Origin: DASQUK01 sp046726215
GTDB lineage: Bacteria > Actinomycetota > Acidimicrobiia > Acidimicrobiales > VFJN01
NCBI GenBank assembly: GCA_046726215.1
Contig: JBKPAA010000040.1
Location: forward strand, 1 to 64,000
DNA length: 64,000 bases
Reading direction: 5' to 3'
Shown: piece after piece, positions 1 to 7,605 of the stretch
How the letters are laid out: each line of letters opens with the position of its first letter
Position numbering within the stretch: the stretch's first letter is position 1
Translations under genes and position numbers: made by a program
The notes under the pieces: generated by a model
What the model saw: the letters and a program-made list of their open reading frames with translations, nothing else
Told to the model about the DNA's origin: nothing
Databases searched by the model: none

Positions 1-220
1 AACCACGAAGGAAGCCGATCGTATCTTCGACTCCGGTCACGACGCCGCGCATGAGGCCGAGAACTACGTCCGCGACACCGTGCTATTCGCGATGGTGTTG
101 TTCCTCGTAGCGATGGCACAACGCTTCACGCGACGCGCGACGCGCATCGCGATGAATGCCGTCGCGGGTCTCATCCTTGTCCTTGTGCTGATCTCGCTGC
201 TCCGACTGCCTCGGATCTAA
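1..220 (+). CDS. C-terminal end of a membrane protein (cut by left edge)
   Basis: An open frame enters from the left edge and stops at TAA 218-220, giving 72 residues. It starts in a polar, acidic stretch (residues about 1-25), then has two hydrophobic segments (about 27-40 and 52-68) separated by a basic turn with RRATR, and ends LRLPRI. This looks like the last two membrane helices of a small inner-membrane protein. No family is recognisable from this piece. It is convergent with the minus-strand gene that follows, and the two stops overlap by a few bases. Confidence 0.6.
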   Translation, partial: TTKEADRIFDSGHDAAHEAENYVRDTVLFAMVLFLVAMAQRFTRRATRIAMNAVAGLILVLVLISLLRLPRI

Positions 221-549
221 ACCCGCGCCCGCCGGGTGGACTCGTCGTTGCATTTGACTCGGTGGATGCGAGAGCGCGTGAAGAAGGGTTGAACGTCCCG
301 TCGTAGGCGCACAGAACTGCCGTTCGGCTCGGGCCCACGTTCACGAAGGACCGCTACCGACGCAATGGTGGTCGCCGGACCTTCTGGCCGGCGCTCGTCG
401 TCCTCGGGCGGCGGGTGGCGCAGGTTCCACCAGACATGCTCGGGGACGCCCTCGAATTCGGCCCAGCCGGCGAGGTCGACGCCGTAGCGTCCGCTTCGGG
501 GCTCGGGTTCGAACGCGGTGCCGTCCTCATCGACGAGGCGGAAGCTCAC
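217..549 (-). CDS. small protein of unknown function, 110 aa
   Basis: The frame starts with GTG at 549-547, which overlaps the TGA of the upstream small gene as GTGA, a sign of translational coupling. The N-terminal 80 residues look like real protein (acidic and aromatic, with segments such as GYGVDLAGWAEF-like and EHVWWNLRHPPPED), while the last 30 residues are basic and lower quality. I do not recognise the family. It sits at the end of a minus-strand run that begins in DUF222/phage-capsid debris, so it may be a passenger of an old mobile element. The start is well supported by the overlap; the function is unknown. Confidence 0.5.
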   Translation of the reverse strand: MSFRLVDEDGTAFEPEPRSGRYGVDLAGWAEFEGVPEHVWWNLRHPPPEDDERRPEGPATTIASVAVLRERGPEPNGSSVRLRRDVQPFFTRSRIHRVKCNDESTRRARV

Positions 550-725
550 GGCTCCAGCACCTTGGCGAGGTCGGCGAGGCTGAGCCCGAAATATCCGTCG
601 TCGGGCTTGGACCAATCGCCGGCCACGATCGTGCCGTTGCCGGCCACGAGCCGAAACACCTTGCCGTCTTTCTCCAGCGTCCAGCCGCGTTCGGTGGCGG
701 CCTTGCGGGCTTCGGCTTCGGTCAT
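546..725 (-). CDS. small protein of unknown function, 59 aa
   Basis: ATG at 725-723 overlaps the stop of the upstream capsid-like frame as ATGA, and its own stop overlaps the next start as GTGA. The protein begins MTEAEARKAATERGWTLEKD and continues with alternating hydrophobic and polar residues and a GDWSKPDDGYFGLSLADLAKVLEP end. Composition and the two overlaps argue that it is translated. It resembles small accessory proteins found beside phage structural genes, but I cannot name a family. Being chained to a capsid fragment suggests a common origin in a degraded prophage or gene-transfer-type cluster. Confidence 0.5.
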   Translation of the reverse strand: MTEAEARKAATERGWTLEKDGKVFRLVAGNGTIVAGDWSKPDDGYFGLSLADLAKVLEP

Positions 726-1115
726 GTCGCCGCCACCCGTCGTGCAGCAGTCGGGGCTCGCACGTGCATGAGCGCGTTCTGCTCGGCCCTGATGTCGACC
801 AGGTTTTTCTTGAAGTTGGCGCCGCCGACACCGGCGTAGGGATCGAGGTCGACGGCCAGGGTGCCGAGGTACAGCGCCCCGATTCGGCGGGTGTCGACGA
901 CGAGCGGCGGCTCGGTGCCGGTGGTGCCGGCGCGCACGACGACCCGGAGTCCCCATAGCGGCGAAGAGTCGCCGGTGTCCCGAAGGGCGAAGACGTACTG
1001 GGCGTCGGCGCCGGTGGTTGTCAGGTCGAGCGCGACGGCGCCCGTCGAGGATGCGGGACAGGTGCAGCCACCGTTGCGGGCTGGCCTTGTCGGGGTCGTC
1101 GCCCAGGACGGCGTC
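722..1115 (-). pseudogene. HK97-type phage major capsid protein, C-terminal remnant
   Basis: Reading down from about 1040, the frame that stops at 722-724 contains WGLRVVVRAG, then VVDTRRIGALYLGTLAVDLDPY, then FKKNLVDIRAEQNALMHVRAP. This is the pattern of the C-terminal P/A domain of HK97-fold capsid proteins: a fixed value for the epitope, a D-P-Y strand, then R-x-E and V-x-x-P. There is no start codon that would give a full capsid protein (about 300-400 aa); the upstream sequence continues in a second frame into DUF222-like sequence, so the gene is truncated and frameshifted. The left boundary near 1115 is approximate. Capsid homology was judged by eye and needs a profile search. Confidence 0.5.
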
Positions 1116-1414
1116 GGCGCGGTAGGCGGCGGCGGTCACGGGCAGCTGCCGTAACCGGCGGGCGGTTCGGGTGCATTGGGCGGCGTCGCGCCCGGTGGCG
1201 CCGGTGTGGTGGCGCAGCCAGGCGGTCATGGAGGTGGCGCCGTCGTGACCCACGTCTCGGCGGCGTCGTGGTCGCCGACGGCGGCGACCCGTTTGGCATC
1301 GAGCCGATCGGCCAAGGCGAACGCTTCGCGAAGCACCACGTTGTCGATGGGCAGGTCGAGGTCGTCGATGGCGTCGGCGAGGGGTTGAAGGATGTTGCTG
1401 ACCTGCCCGGACAT
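1110..1414 (-). pseudogene. DUF222 / 13E12-repeat-family protein, frameshifted N-terminal fragment
   Basis: ATG at 1414 opens a 62-codon frame (MSGQVSNILQ...AFALADRLDAKRVAAVGDHD) that stops at 1226. The similarity continues in another frame from about 1250 with MTAWLRHHTGATGRDAAQCT and TARRLRQLPVTAAAYRA, the hallmark of DUF222 proteins (the REP13E12 family, normally 400-500 aa with a C-terminal HNH endonuclease). A single frameshift near 1240-1250 explains both pieces. The HNH half is missing; phage-capsid-like sequence follows instead. In Mycobacterium tuberculosis such genes are the integration targets of phage phiRv1, so a mobile-element origin is a reasonable inference. Confidence 0.6.
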
Positions 1415-1520
1415 GACTTTTAGCGTACAAGTGTTCGCATGACTGGGCAAGCCGAATTCAAGAAATTCGACCACTAGTATTTGCCAAATGGTGACTCCGT
1501 CCGAGGGCATAACGCTGCCC

Positions 1521-1548
1521 GGGAAGCGACGCCCCGGCGTCGCTTCCC
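1521..1548. repeat. 12-bp perfect hairpin
   Basis: GGGAAGCGACGC at 1521-1532 is the exact reverse complement of 1537-1548, leaving a 4-base loop. No T-run follows on either strand. It forms the left half of a two-part structured block whose right half is 1563-1640. It could act as a rho-independent-like barrier between the debris on the left and the acyl-CoA dehydrogenase operon, or be part of a dispersed element. Confidence 0.6.
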
Positions 1549-1562
1549 TGACCGCGCAAACC

Positions 1563-1640
1563 CCACGGGCCGGAGGCGGGGTCAAGGCCGGCCGCAGGCC
1601 GCCCGAAGGGCTTGGCCTTGAAGCCGCCTCCGGGCCGTGG
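1563..1640. repeat. 27-bp imperfect inverted repeat
   Basis: 1563-1589 pairs with 1614-1640 along about 27 positions with very few mismatches (arms begin CCACGGGCCGGAGGCGG and end GGCCTTGAAGCCGCC...CCGTGG). The 24-base centre is itself GC-rich and partly self-complementary. Such an arm length is far beyond chance for a 300-base intergenic stretch. It ends only 34 bases before the KstR-like site of the following operon. Confidence 0.6.
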
Positions 1641-1673
1641 CCCGGCACCGCTACCCCCGAGGCCCGATACAGG

Positions 1674-1713
1674 TAGAACGCGTTATCGTTCGCCCAACGC
1701 CACACGCGAGGGG
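1674..1713 (+). promoter_or_regulatory. promoter region with KstR-like half-perfect operator and RBS
   Basis: TAGAACGCGTTATC at 1674-1687 fits the KstR consensus TnnAACnnGTTnnA at all fixed positions but the last. A -10-like TATCGT overlaps it at 1684-1689. GAGGGG at 1708-1713 is a ribosome binding site five bases before the GTG at 1719. An operator overlapping the -10 would be a repressor site. KstR binding is inferred from the motif only. Confidence 0.45.
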
Positions 1714-1718
1714 ACGAC

Positions 1719-2897
1719 GTGCACCTGGCCTACACCGACGAGGAGGAACAGCTCCGCAAGCAGCTCCGGGATTACTACGAGGCCCTCCTCGACGACGAAA
1801 CCCGGCGCGAGTTGCGTCACGCCGACGGCATCGGGCCCGTCATGCGGCGGGTGGTGCGCCAGATGGGTGCCGACGGCTGGCTCGGGATCGGTTGGCCCAC
1901 CGAGTACGGCGGCCAGGGCCGGGGCCCGGTGGAGCAGTTCATCTTCTTCGACGAGTCGATGCGGTCCGGCGCCCCCGTCCCCATGCTCACCATCAACTCG
2001 GTCGCACCCACGTTGATGCAGTTCGGCAGCGAGGAGCAGCGCCGCGACTACCTGCCCCGAATCCTCCGGGGCGAGATCCACTTCTGCATCGGCTACTCCG
2101 AGCCCAACGCCGGCACCGACCTGGCCTCGCTGCGCACCAAGGCGGTGCGCGACGGCGACGACTACATCGTCACCGGGCAGAAGATGTGGACCAGCCTGGC
2201 GAGCGACGCCGACTATTGCTGGCTCGCCGTCCGCACCGGTGCCCAGGACAGCCGCCACCGCGGCATATCCATTCTCATCGCCCCCATGGACTCGCCCGGC
2301 ATCGAGCGAACCCCGCTGAACCTGCTGTCGTCGCACGACATCTGCGCGGTCCACTGGGACGAGGTGCGCGTCCCCGCAGCCAACCTGGTCGCCGGCGAGA
2401 ACGAGGGCTGGAAGCTGATCACCAACCAGCTCAACCACGAGCGCGTCACGCTGTGCAGCCCCGGCATGGCCGAGCACATGCTGCACGAGACCATCGACTG
2501 GGCCCGTGCCACCACGCTGCCCGGCAGCGGACGTCAAGTGATCGACCAGGAGTGGGTCCAGATCAACCTGGCCAAGGCCTACGCCGGGTTCGAGTTCCTG
2601 CGGCTCGCCAACTGGCAGGTGGCATGGGCCGCGACCCGCAACGAGCTGCCGGTTGCCGACGCCAGCACCATCAAGGTCTTCGGCACCGAGCATTACCTCG
2701 AGAGCTTCCGGCTGCTCATGGAGGTGCTCGGCGAGCGGGCATACCTGGCCGAGGATGCCCCGGGCGGGCTGCTCGGCTCGCGCCTCGAGCAGATGTACCG
2801 CAGCCTGCTCATCCTCACCTTCGGCGGCGGGACGAACGAGCTGCAACGCGACCTAATTGCCGCCTTCGGCATGGGCATGCCCATGGCGAAGCGCTGA
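1719..2897 (+). CDS. acyl-CoA dehydrogenase, subunit with the catalytic glutamate
   Basis: A 392-residue flavoprotein expected to introduce a trans-2 double bond into an acyl-CoA. The family landmarks are in order: GWPTEYGGQG (about 58-67), the substrate/FAD motif YSEPNAGTDLASL (126-138), VTGQKMWTS (151-159), and GGGTNELQRDLIA near the C-terminus. The usual YEGT glutamate is a glycine here, but Glu241 in LNHERVTL sits on helix G, where isovaleryl-CoA dehydrogenase and the mycobacterial steroid enzyme ChsE4 carry theirs. GTG start is chosen for the GAGGGG ribosome site. It is followed after 14 bases by a second, different dehydrogenase, as in alpha2-beta2 pairs such as FadE28-FadE29. Substrate unknown. 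Confidence 0.9.
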   Translation: MHLAYTDEEEQLRKQLRDYYEALLDDETRRELRHADGIGPVMRRVVRQMGADGWLGIGWPTEYGGQGRGPVEQFIFFDESMRSGAPVPMLTINSVAPTLMQFGSEEQRRDYLPRILRGEIHFCIGYSEPNAGTDLASLRTKAVRDGDDYIVTGQKMWTSLASDADYCWLAVRTGAQDSRHRGISILIAPMDSPGIERTPLNLLSSHDICAVHWDEVRVPAANLVAGENEGWKLITNQLNHERVTLCSPGMAEHMLHETIDWARATTLPGSGRQVIDQEWVQINLAKAYAGFEFLRLANWQVAWAATRNELPVADASTIKVFGTEHYLESFRLLMEVLGERAYLAEDAPGGLLGSRLEQMYRSLLILTFGGGTNELQRDLIAAFGMGMPMAKR

Positions 2898-2911
2898 GGC
2901 GGGGAGGACCG

Positions 2912-4042
2912 GTGGACTTCGACCTCACCGAGGAGCAGCAGGCGACGGCAGAGCTGGCGGCCAAGCTGCTGGGTGACAAGGCGACCCCCGAGGCCTTGTG
3001 GGCGCTCGACCGGGCCGACGAGCTGCGCTTCGATCGCGAGCTCTGGACCGCCATGGCCGACGCCGGGCTGCTCGGCATCGCCGTGCCCGTGGAGCACGGT
3101 GGGGCTGGACTCGGGCTCCTGGAGCTGTGCCTGGTGCTCGAGGAGGTGGGCCGGCGGACCGCGCCGGTGCCGGCGCTGGCGGCGCTGGCGTTCGCCGGTC
3201 TGCCCGTCGCCCGGTTCGGGTCGCCCGGCCAACAGGCCGCACTGCTGCCACCCCTGGCCGCCGGGACCGGAGTGCTCACGGCCGCGCTCGTCGAGCCGCT
3301 TGGTGATCCGCTGCGACCCGCGACCGTGGCTCGCCCCGACGGCGACGGGTGGGTGCTCGACGGCACCAAGACCAACGTGCCCGCCGCGCTGGTGGCGGAC
3401 ACGGTGCTGGTGCCCGCCTCGACCCCGGACGGGGCCACCGGGGTGTTCGTCGTGGCTGGCGACGCCGCCGGCCTGTCCTGCGAGCGCCAGTCCACGACGA
3501 CCGGCACGCCCGAGGGCCAGCTGGTGCTGGCCGGGGTGCGCGTCGGTGGCGACGCCCCGCTGGGACCGGTCGACGCCGGGGCGACCGTGCTGAGCTGGAC
3601 CATCGAGCACGCCATCGTGGCGTCGTGCGCGGTGATGGCCGGGCTGGCCGCCGAGGCGGTCCGGATGACCGGCGAGTACACGTCCTCTCGCGAGCAGTTC
3701 GGCCGGCCCATCGCCACCTTCCAGGCCGTGGGCCAGCGGGCGGCCGATGCCTACGTCGACGCCCACGCCATCCGCCTCACCATGCTGCAGGCCGCGTGGC
3801 GGCTCACGGCGGGGTTCCCGGCGGACCGCGAGGTGGCGATCGCCAAGTACTGGGCCGCGGCGGGCGGCCAGCGGGTGGTCCACGCCGCCCAGCACCTGCA
3901 CGGCGGGATCGGCGTCGACCGCGACTACCCGCTGCACCGCTACTTCCTGCTGGCCAAGCAGCTCGAGCTGACCCTCGGCGGCGCCACCCGCCAGCTCGTC
4001 AACCTCGGTCGGCTGCTGGCCGACCAGGGCGCCACCCGCTGA
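2912..4042 (+). CDS. acyl-CoA dehydrogenase, probable non-catalytic partner subunit
   Basis: 376 residues from GTG 2912, five bases after GGGGAGG. The N-terminal domain (DFDLTEEQQATAELA..., GIAVPVEHGGAGLGLLEL) and the C-terminal helical domain (YTSSREQFGRPIATFQAVGQ, HAAQHLHGGIGVDRDYPLHRY) are those of acyl-CoA dehydrogenases. It ends LGGATRQLVNLG, without the G-T-x-E-x-Q-R loop, and I see no glutamate at either usual catalytic position (WTIEHAIVAS on helix G is offset). The YTSSREQFGRPIA segment normally contacts FAD. This is the pattern of the beta subunit in heteromeric alpha2-beta2 enzymes that handle bulky substrates; the gene pairing supports that. Activity alone is doubtful. Confidence 0.85.
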   Translation: MDFDLTEEQQATAELAAKLLGDKATPEALWALDRADELRFDRELWTAMADAGLLGIAVPVEHGGAGLGLLELCLVLEEVGRRTAPVPALAALAFAGLPVARFGSPGQQAALLPPLAAGTGVLTAALVEPLGDPLRPATVARPDGDGWVLDGTKTNVPAALVADTVLVPASTPDGATGVFVVAGDAAGLSCERQSTTTGTPEGQLVLAGVRVGGDAPLGPVDAGATVLSWTIEHAIVASCAVMAGLAAEAVRMTGEYTSSREQFGRPIATFQAVGQRAADAYVDAHAIRLTMLQAAWRLTAGFPADREVAIAKYWAAAGGQRVVHAAQHLHGGIGVDRDYPLHRYFLLAKQLELTLGGATRQLVNLGRLLADQGATR

Positions 4043-4052
4043 CGACCGCCCG

Positions 4053-4099
4053 TTCCTGGCGCCGAAAGGGTTGCCGAGCAACCACAACTGCGCCAGGAA
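4053..4099. repeat. palindromic element, copy A
   Basis: TTCCTGGCGC (4053-4062) is the exact inverse of GCGCCAGGAA (4090-4099); inside it GGTTG (4069-4073) pairs with CAACC (4079-4083). Length and two-stem layout match the copies at 19314, 25201 and 43713. It lies between the dehydrogenase pair and the next gene of the operon, so it may cause partial termination or mRNA processing there. Confidence 0.7.
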
Positions 4100-4127
4100 T
4101 CCGAGGGCCGCGCCTATAAAGGTGGTC

Positions 4128-4985
4128 GTGACTGAGCGCGTGGGAGTGGTCGGGTGTGGGCTCATGGGTTCCGGGATCGCCGAGATGGCGGCCCGGTCGG
4201 GGTTCGACGTCGTCGTCCAGGAGGTCGATCAGGCGCGAGCCGACGCCGGCCGGCGCAAGATCGACGGCTCGCTGGCCCGGGGCCTGCGCGCCGGCAAGCT
4301 CGGCGAAGACGACATCGCCGCCGCCCAGGAGCGCATGCGTTTCGTCACCGACCTGGGCGAGCTCGCCGACCGCGAGGTTGTCGTCGAGGCCATCATCGAG
4401 GACGAGGACGCCAAGAAGCAGGTCTTCGCGGCCCTCGACAAGGTGGTGGAGGATCCCTCGGCGATCCTGGCTTCGAACACGTCGTCGATCCCGATCATGA
4501 AGCTGGGCATGGCGACCGGCCGGCCGGAGCAGGTGATCGGCATCCACTTCTTCAACCCGGTGCCCGTGCTCAAGCTGGTCGAGCTGGTCAGCTCGCTGCT
4601 CACGTCGGAGCGGACCACCGAGCGGGCGGCCGCGTTCGCCGGGACGCTGGGCAAGCGCGTGATCCGGTCCCAGGACCGGGCGGGGTTCGTGGTCAACGCC
4701 CTGCTCATTCCCTACCTGCTGTCGGCCATACGCATGCTGGAGTCCGGATTCGCGACCGCCGAGGACATCGACGCCGGCATGGTGGAGGGTTGCGCCCACC
4801 CCATGGGACCGCTGGCGCTCACCGACCTCATCGGGCTCGACACCACCAAGGCGGTGGCCGAGTCGCTGTACGAGGAGTTCCGTGAGCAGCTCTACGCGCC
4901 CCCGCCGCTGCTGGTGCGGATGGTCGAGGCGGGGTTGCTGGGCCGCAAGAGCGGGCGCGGCTTCCACGAGTATTCGACGGCCTGA
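4128..4985 (+). CDS. 3-hydroxyacyl-CoA (3-hydroxybutyryl-CoA) dehydrogenase
   Basis: 285 residues from GTG 4128, preceded by AAAGGTGG; an upstream ATG at 4071 would fall inside the palindromic element and is less likely. It oxidises a 3-hydroxyacyl-CoA with NAD+. The N-terminal Rossmann motif is GVVGCGLMGSGIAEMA (about 5-20). The family's ASNTSS segment and the catalytic IGIHFFNPVPVLKLVE histidine lie in the middle. The C-terminal helical domain has GFVVNALLIPYLLSAIRM and ends GRGFHEYSTA. The length matches stand-alone Hbd/FadB2-type enzymes. It would act after the dehydrogenase step and a hydratase, which is not encoded here. The next start follows its stop with no gap. Confidence 0.92.
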   Translation: MTERVGVVGCGLMGSGIAEMAARSGFDVVVQEVDQARADAGRRKIDGSLARGLRAGKLGEDDIAAAQERMRFVTDLGELADREVVVEAIIEDEDAKKQVFAALDKVVEDPSAILASNTSSIPIMKLGMATGRPEQVIGIHFFNPVPVLKLVELVSSLLTSERTTERAAAFAGTLGKRVIRSQDRAGFVVNALLIPYLLSAIRMLESGFATAEDIDAGMVEGCAHPMGPLALTDLIGLDTTKAVAESLYEEFREQLYAPPPLLVRMVEAGLLGRKSGRGFHEYSTA

Positions 4986-6824
4986 ATGGCCGAGGTTCGC
5001 TCGCCGCTGCAGGGATCGGTTGTGCGGGTGTTGGCCGCGCCGGGGGCATCGGTCGAGCCGTCGTCGGCGGTCGTGATCGTCGAGTCGATGAAGATGGAGT
5101 ACGTCATCGAGGCCGGTGCGCCGGGCACGATCGGCAAGGTGGTGGTTGCGCCCGGCGACACGGTCCGCTCCGGCGACCTGCTGGCCGTGGTGGAGGAGGA
5201 GGCGGCCGCGCCGGCAGACGCCCAGCCCACCGCGGGCGAACCCGAGGCCGGGCCGTCCCCGGCCGAAGCCGCGGCGGCGCCCACGCCGCGAGGCGACCTG
5301 GCCGAGGTCGTCGAACGCCATGCCGTCGGGCTCGACGACCGCCGGCCCGACGCCGTGGCCCGACGCCGCAGCACGGTGCAGCGCACCGCCCGGGAGAACG
5401 TCGCCGACCTGGTCGACCCCGGCAGCTTCGTCGAGTACGGGCCACTGGCCATCGCCGCCCAGCGCCGTCGCCGCAGCCTGGACGACCTCGTCGCCCGCAC
5501 GCCCGCGGACGGGCTGGTAGGCGGCGTCGGCACGGTCGACGGCCGTCCCACGGCCGTGCTGTCGTACGACTACACGGTGCTGGCGGGAACGCAGGGCTAC
5601 CAGAACCACCGCAAGAAGGACCGGCTGTTCGATGTGATCGAGCGGCAGCGCCTGCCGGTGGTGTTCTTCGCCGAGGGTGGAGGGGGGCGTCCCGGCGACA
5701 CCGACGCGCCCGGCGTTTCCGGGCTGGACTGCCTGGCGTTCAACCTGTGGGGCGGGCTCAGCGGTCTGGTGCCGCTCGTGGGAATCACCTCGGGGCGATG
5801 CTTCGCTGGCAACGCCGCCATCCTCGGCTGCTGCGACGTAGTGATCGCCGCGGCCGGATCCAACATCGGCATGGGCGGCCCGGCCATGATCGAGGGCGGC
5901 GGCCTGGGCGTGTTCGCCCCCGAGGAGGTCGGCCCGCTCGACGTCCAGGTCGGCAACGGCGTGGTGGACATCGCCGTGGGCGACGAGGCCGAGGCGGTGG
6001 TCGTGGCCAAGCGCTACCTGTCCTACTTCGGCGGGCCCCGGGACCCGTGGGCGTGCGCCGACCAGACCGCGCTGCGCGACCTGATCCCCGAGAACCGGCG
6101 TCGGGTGTACGACGTGCGTGCGGTGATCGACGCGTTGGCGGACACCGCCTCGGTCCTCGAGCTGCGCACCGGCTTCGGCGTCGGGATGATCACCGTCCTG
6201 GCCCGGGTCGAGGGCCGGCCGCTCGGCGTGGTGGCCAACAACCCCGCCCATCAGGCCGGGGCCATCGACGCCGACGGCGCCGACAAGGCCGCCCGGTTCA
6301 TGCAGCTGTGCGACGCCTTCGACCTGCCGCTGCTGTTCCTGTGCGACACCCCGGGGATCATGGTGGGTCCCGACGCCGAGACCACGGCCCTGGTGCGGCA
6401 CGCCAGCCGCCTGTTCGTCACCGGCGCCAACCTCAGCGTGCCCACCGGCACGATCGTGCTCCGCAAGGGGTATGGCCTCGGCGCCCAGGCCATGGCCGGC
6501 GGCAGCTTCAAGTCGCCGCTGTTCTGCGTGGCCTGGCCCACCGGCGAGTTCGGTGGCATGGGGCTCGAGGGCGCCGTTCGGCTCGGTTACCGCTCCGAGC
6601 TCGAGGCCATCGACGATCCCGACGAGCGCGATCGGGCCTTCGACCGGATGGTCGCCCAGGCCTACGAGCACGGCAAGGCGCTCAACGCCGCGAGCCACTT
6701 CGAGATCGACGACGTGATCGACCCCGCCGACAGCCGCCGTTGGATCGCCAGCACTTTCGGCGCCGCCCCGGCGCCCGCGGCTCCCCGCGCCACCAAGAAG
6801 CGGCCCTACATAGACACCTGGTGA
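4986..6824 (+). CDS. biotin carrier + acyl-CoA carboxyltransferase fusion
   Basis: 612 residues. Residues 1-72 are a biotinyl domain with the attachment motif ESMKMEY (Lys36). A proline/alanine linker (about 75-100) leads to a carboxyltransferase of the propionyl/methylcrotonyl-CoA carboxylase beta type: FAEGGGGRPGDTD, the first oxyanion region GRCFAGNAAILGCCD, and the C-terminal half with ANNPAHQAGAIDADGADKAARF, FLCDTPGIMVG and KGYGLGAQAMAGGSF. It would move CO2 from carboxybiotin to an acyl-CoA. No biotin carboxylase is encoded in the window, so that subunit must come from elsewhere. ATG directly abuts the previous stop. Which acyl-CoA is used cannot be told. Confidence 0.88.
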   Translation: MAEVRSPLQGSVVRVLAAPGASVEPSSAVVIVESMKMEYVIEAGAPGTIGKVVVAPGDTVRSGDLLAVVEEEAAAPADAQPTAGEPEAGPSPAEAAAAPTPRGDLAEVVERHAVGLDDRRPDAVARRRSTVQRTARENVADLVDPGSFVEYGPLAIAAQRRRRSLDDLVARTPADGLVGGVGTVDGRPTAVLSYDYTVLAGTQGYQNHRKKDRLFDVIERQRLPVVFFAEGGGGRPGDTDAPGVSGLDCLAFNLWGGLSGLVPLVGITSGRCFAGNAAILGCCDVVIAAAGSNIGMGGPAMIEGGGLGVFAPEEVGPLDVQVGNGVVDIAVGDEAEAVVVAKRYLSYFGGPRDPWACADQTALRDLIPENRRRVYDVRAVIDALADTASVLELRTGFGVGMITVLARVEGRPLGVVANNPAHQAGAIDADGADKAARFMQLCDAFDLPLLFLCDTPGIMVGPDAETTALVRHASRLFVTGANLSVPTGTIVLRKGYGLGAQAMAGGSFKSPLFCVAWPTGEFGGMGLEGAVRLGYRSELEAIDDPDERDRAFDRMVAQAYEHGKALNAASHFEIDDVIDPADSRRWIASTFGAAPAPAAPRATKKRPYIDTW

Positions 6825-6833
6825 GGCCTTCGG

Positions 6834-7601
6834 ATGAACGACCTCTTCTCCATCGCCGGCAAGTCCGCCCTCGTGACCGGGGGATCCCGCGGCATCGGCC
6901 TGATGATCGCCCGGGGCTACATCGAGGCCGGCGCCCGCGTCTACATCTCGTCACGCAAGGCCGACGTCCTGGACGAGGCGGCGGCCGAGCTGTCGAAGGT
7001 GGGGGAGTGCCACGCCATCGCCGCCGACCTGTCCACGGAGGCCGAGTGCCGGCGGCTCGCCGAAGCCATCGCCGCCCGGGAGTCGAGCCTGGACATCCTG
7101 GTCAACAACGCGGGCGCCACGTGGGGTGCACCGCTGGAGCAGTTCGACGAAGCCGCCTGGGAGCGGGCGCTGGCCCTCAACGTCAAGGGCGTGTTTCACC
7201 TGACCAAGTTCCTGCTGCCGTTGCTCGAGGAAGCCGGCACGACCGAGGAACCGGCTCGGGTGATCAACATAGGATCGATCGACGGCCTCAGGGTGCCGCT
7301 GCTGGACAACTACTCGTACTCGGCGTCGAAGGCGGCCGTGCACATGCTCACCCGCCATCTCGCGAAGCGGCTGGCGCCCCGGGTCACCGTCAACGCCATC
7401 GCCCCGGGACCGTTCGAGTCGAAGATGATGGCCGCCACGCTCGAAGCGTTCGGCGAGCAGATCGCGGCCAACGCGCCGCTCAAGCGGATCGGCCGCCCCG
7501 ACGACATGGCCGGCGCCACCATCTACCTGGCCTCGCGGGCGGGCGCCTACCTGACCGGCGCGGTCATCCCCGTCGACGGCGGCATCGCCAGCCTCGCCTG
7601 A
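6834..7601 (+). CDS. short-chain dehydrogenase/reductase (SDR)
   Basis: 255 residues, classical SDR. The cofactor motif TGGSRGIG is at about 15-22, NNAGA at about 90, the catalytic serine in INIGSIDG, and the YSYSASKAA motif carries Tyr and Lys. The end VIPVDGGIASLA is typical. The basic residue after the glycine motif (SSRKADVL) suggests NADP(H). It is the last gene of the run starting at 1719 and lies nine bases after the carboxyltransferase. A role as 3-oxoacyl or hydroxyacyl reductase fits the neighbours but is inferred. The next gene converges only four bases away. Confidence 0.9.
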   Translation: MNDLFSIAGKSALVTGGSRGIGLMIARGYIEAGARVYISSRKADVLDEAAAELSKVGECHAIAADLSTEAECRRLAEAIAARESSLDILVNNAGATWGAPLEQFDEAAWERALALNVKGVFHLTKFLLPLLEEAGTTEEPARVINIGSIDGLRVPLLDNYSYSASKAAVHMLTRHLAKRLAPRVTVNAIAPGPFESKMMAATLEAFGEQIAANAPLKRIGRPDDMAGATIYLASRAGAYLTGAVIPVDGGIASLA

Positions 7602-7605
7602 AGGA

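Noticed and set aside
3999..6698. Very long open frames opposite to or offset from the catabolic operon and many other genes
   Set aside because: They are rich in Arg, His, Pro and Gly, lack motifs, and coincide with well-supported genes on the other strand; expected in high-GC sequence.
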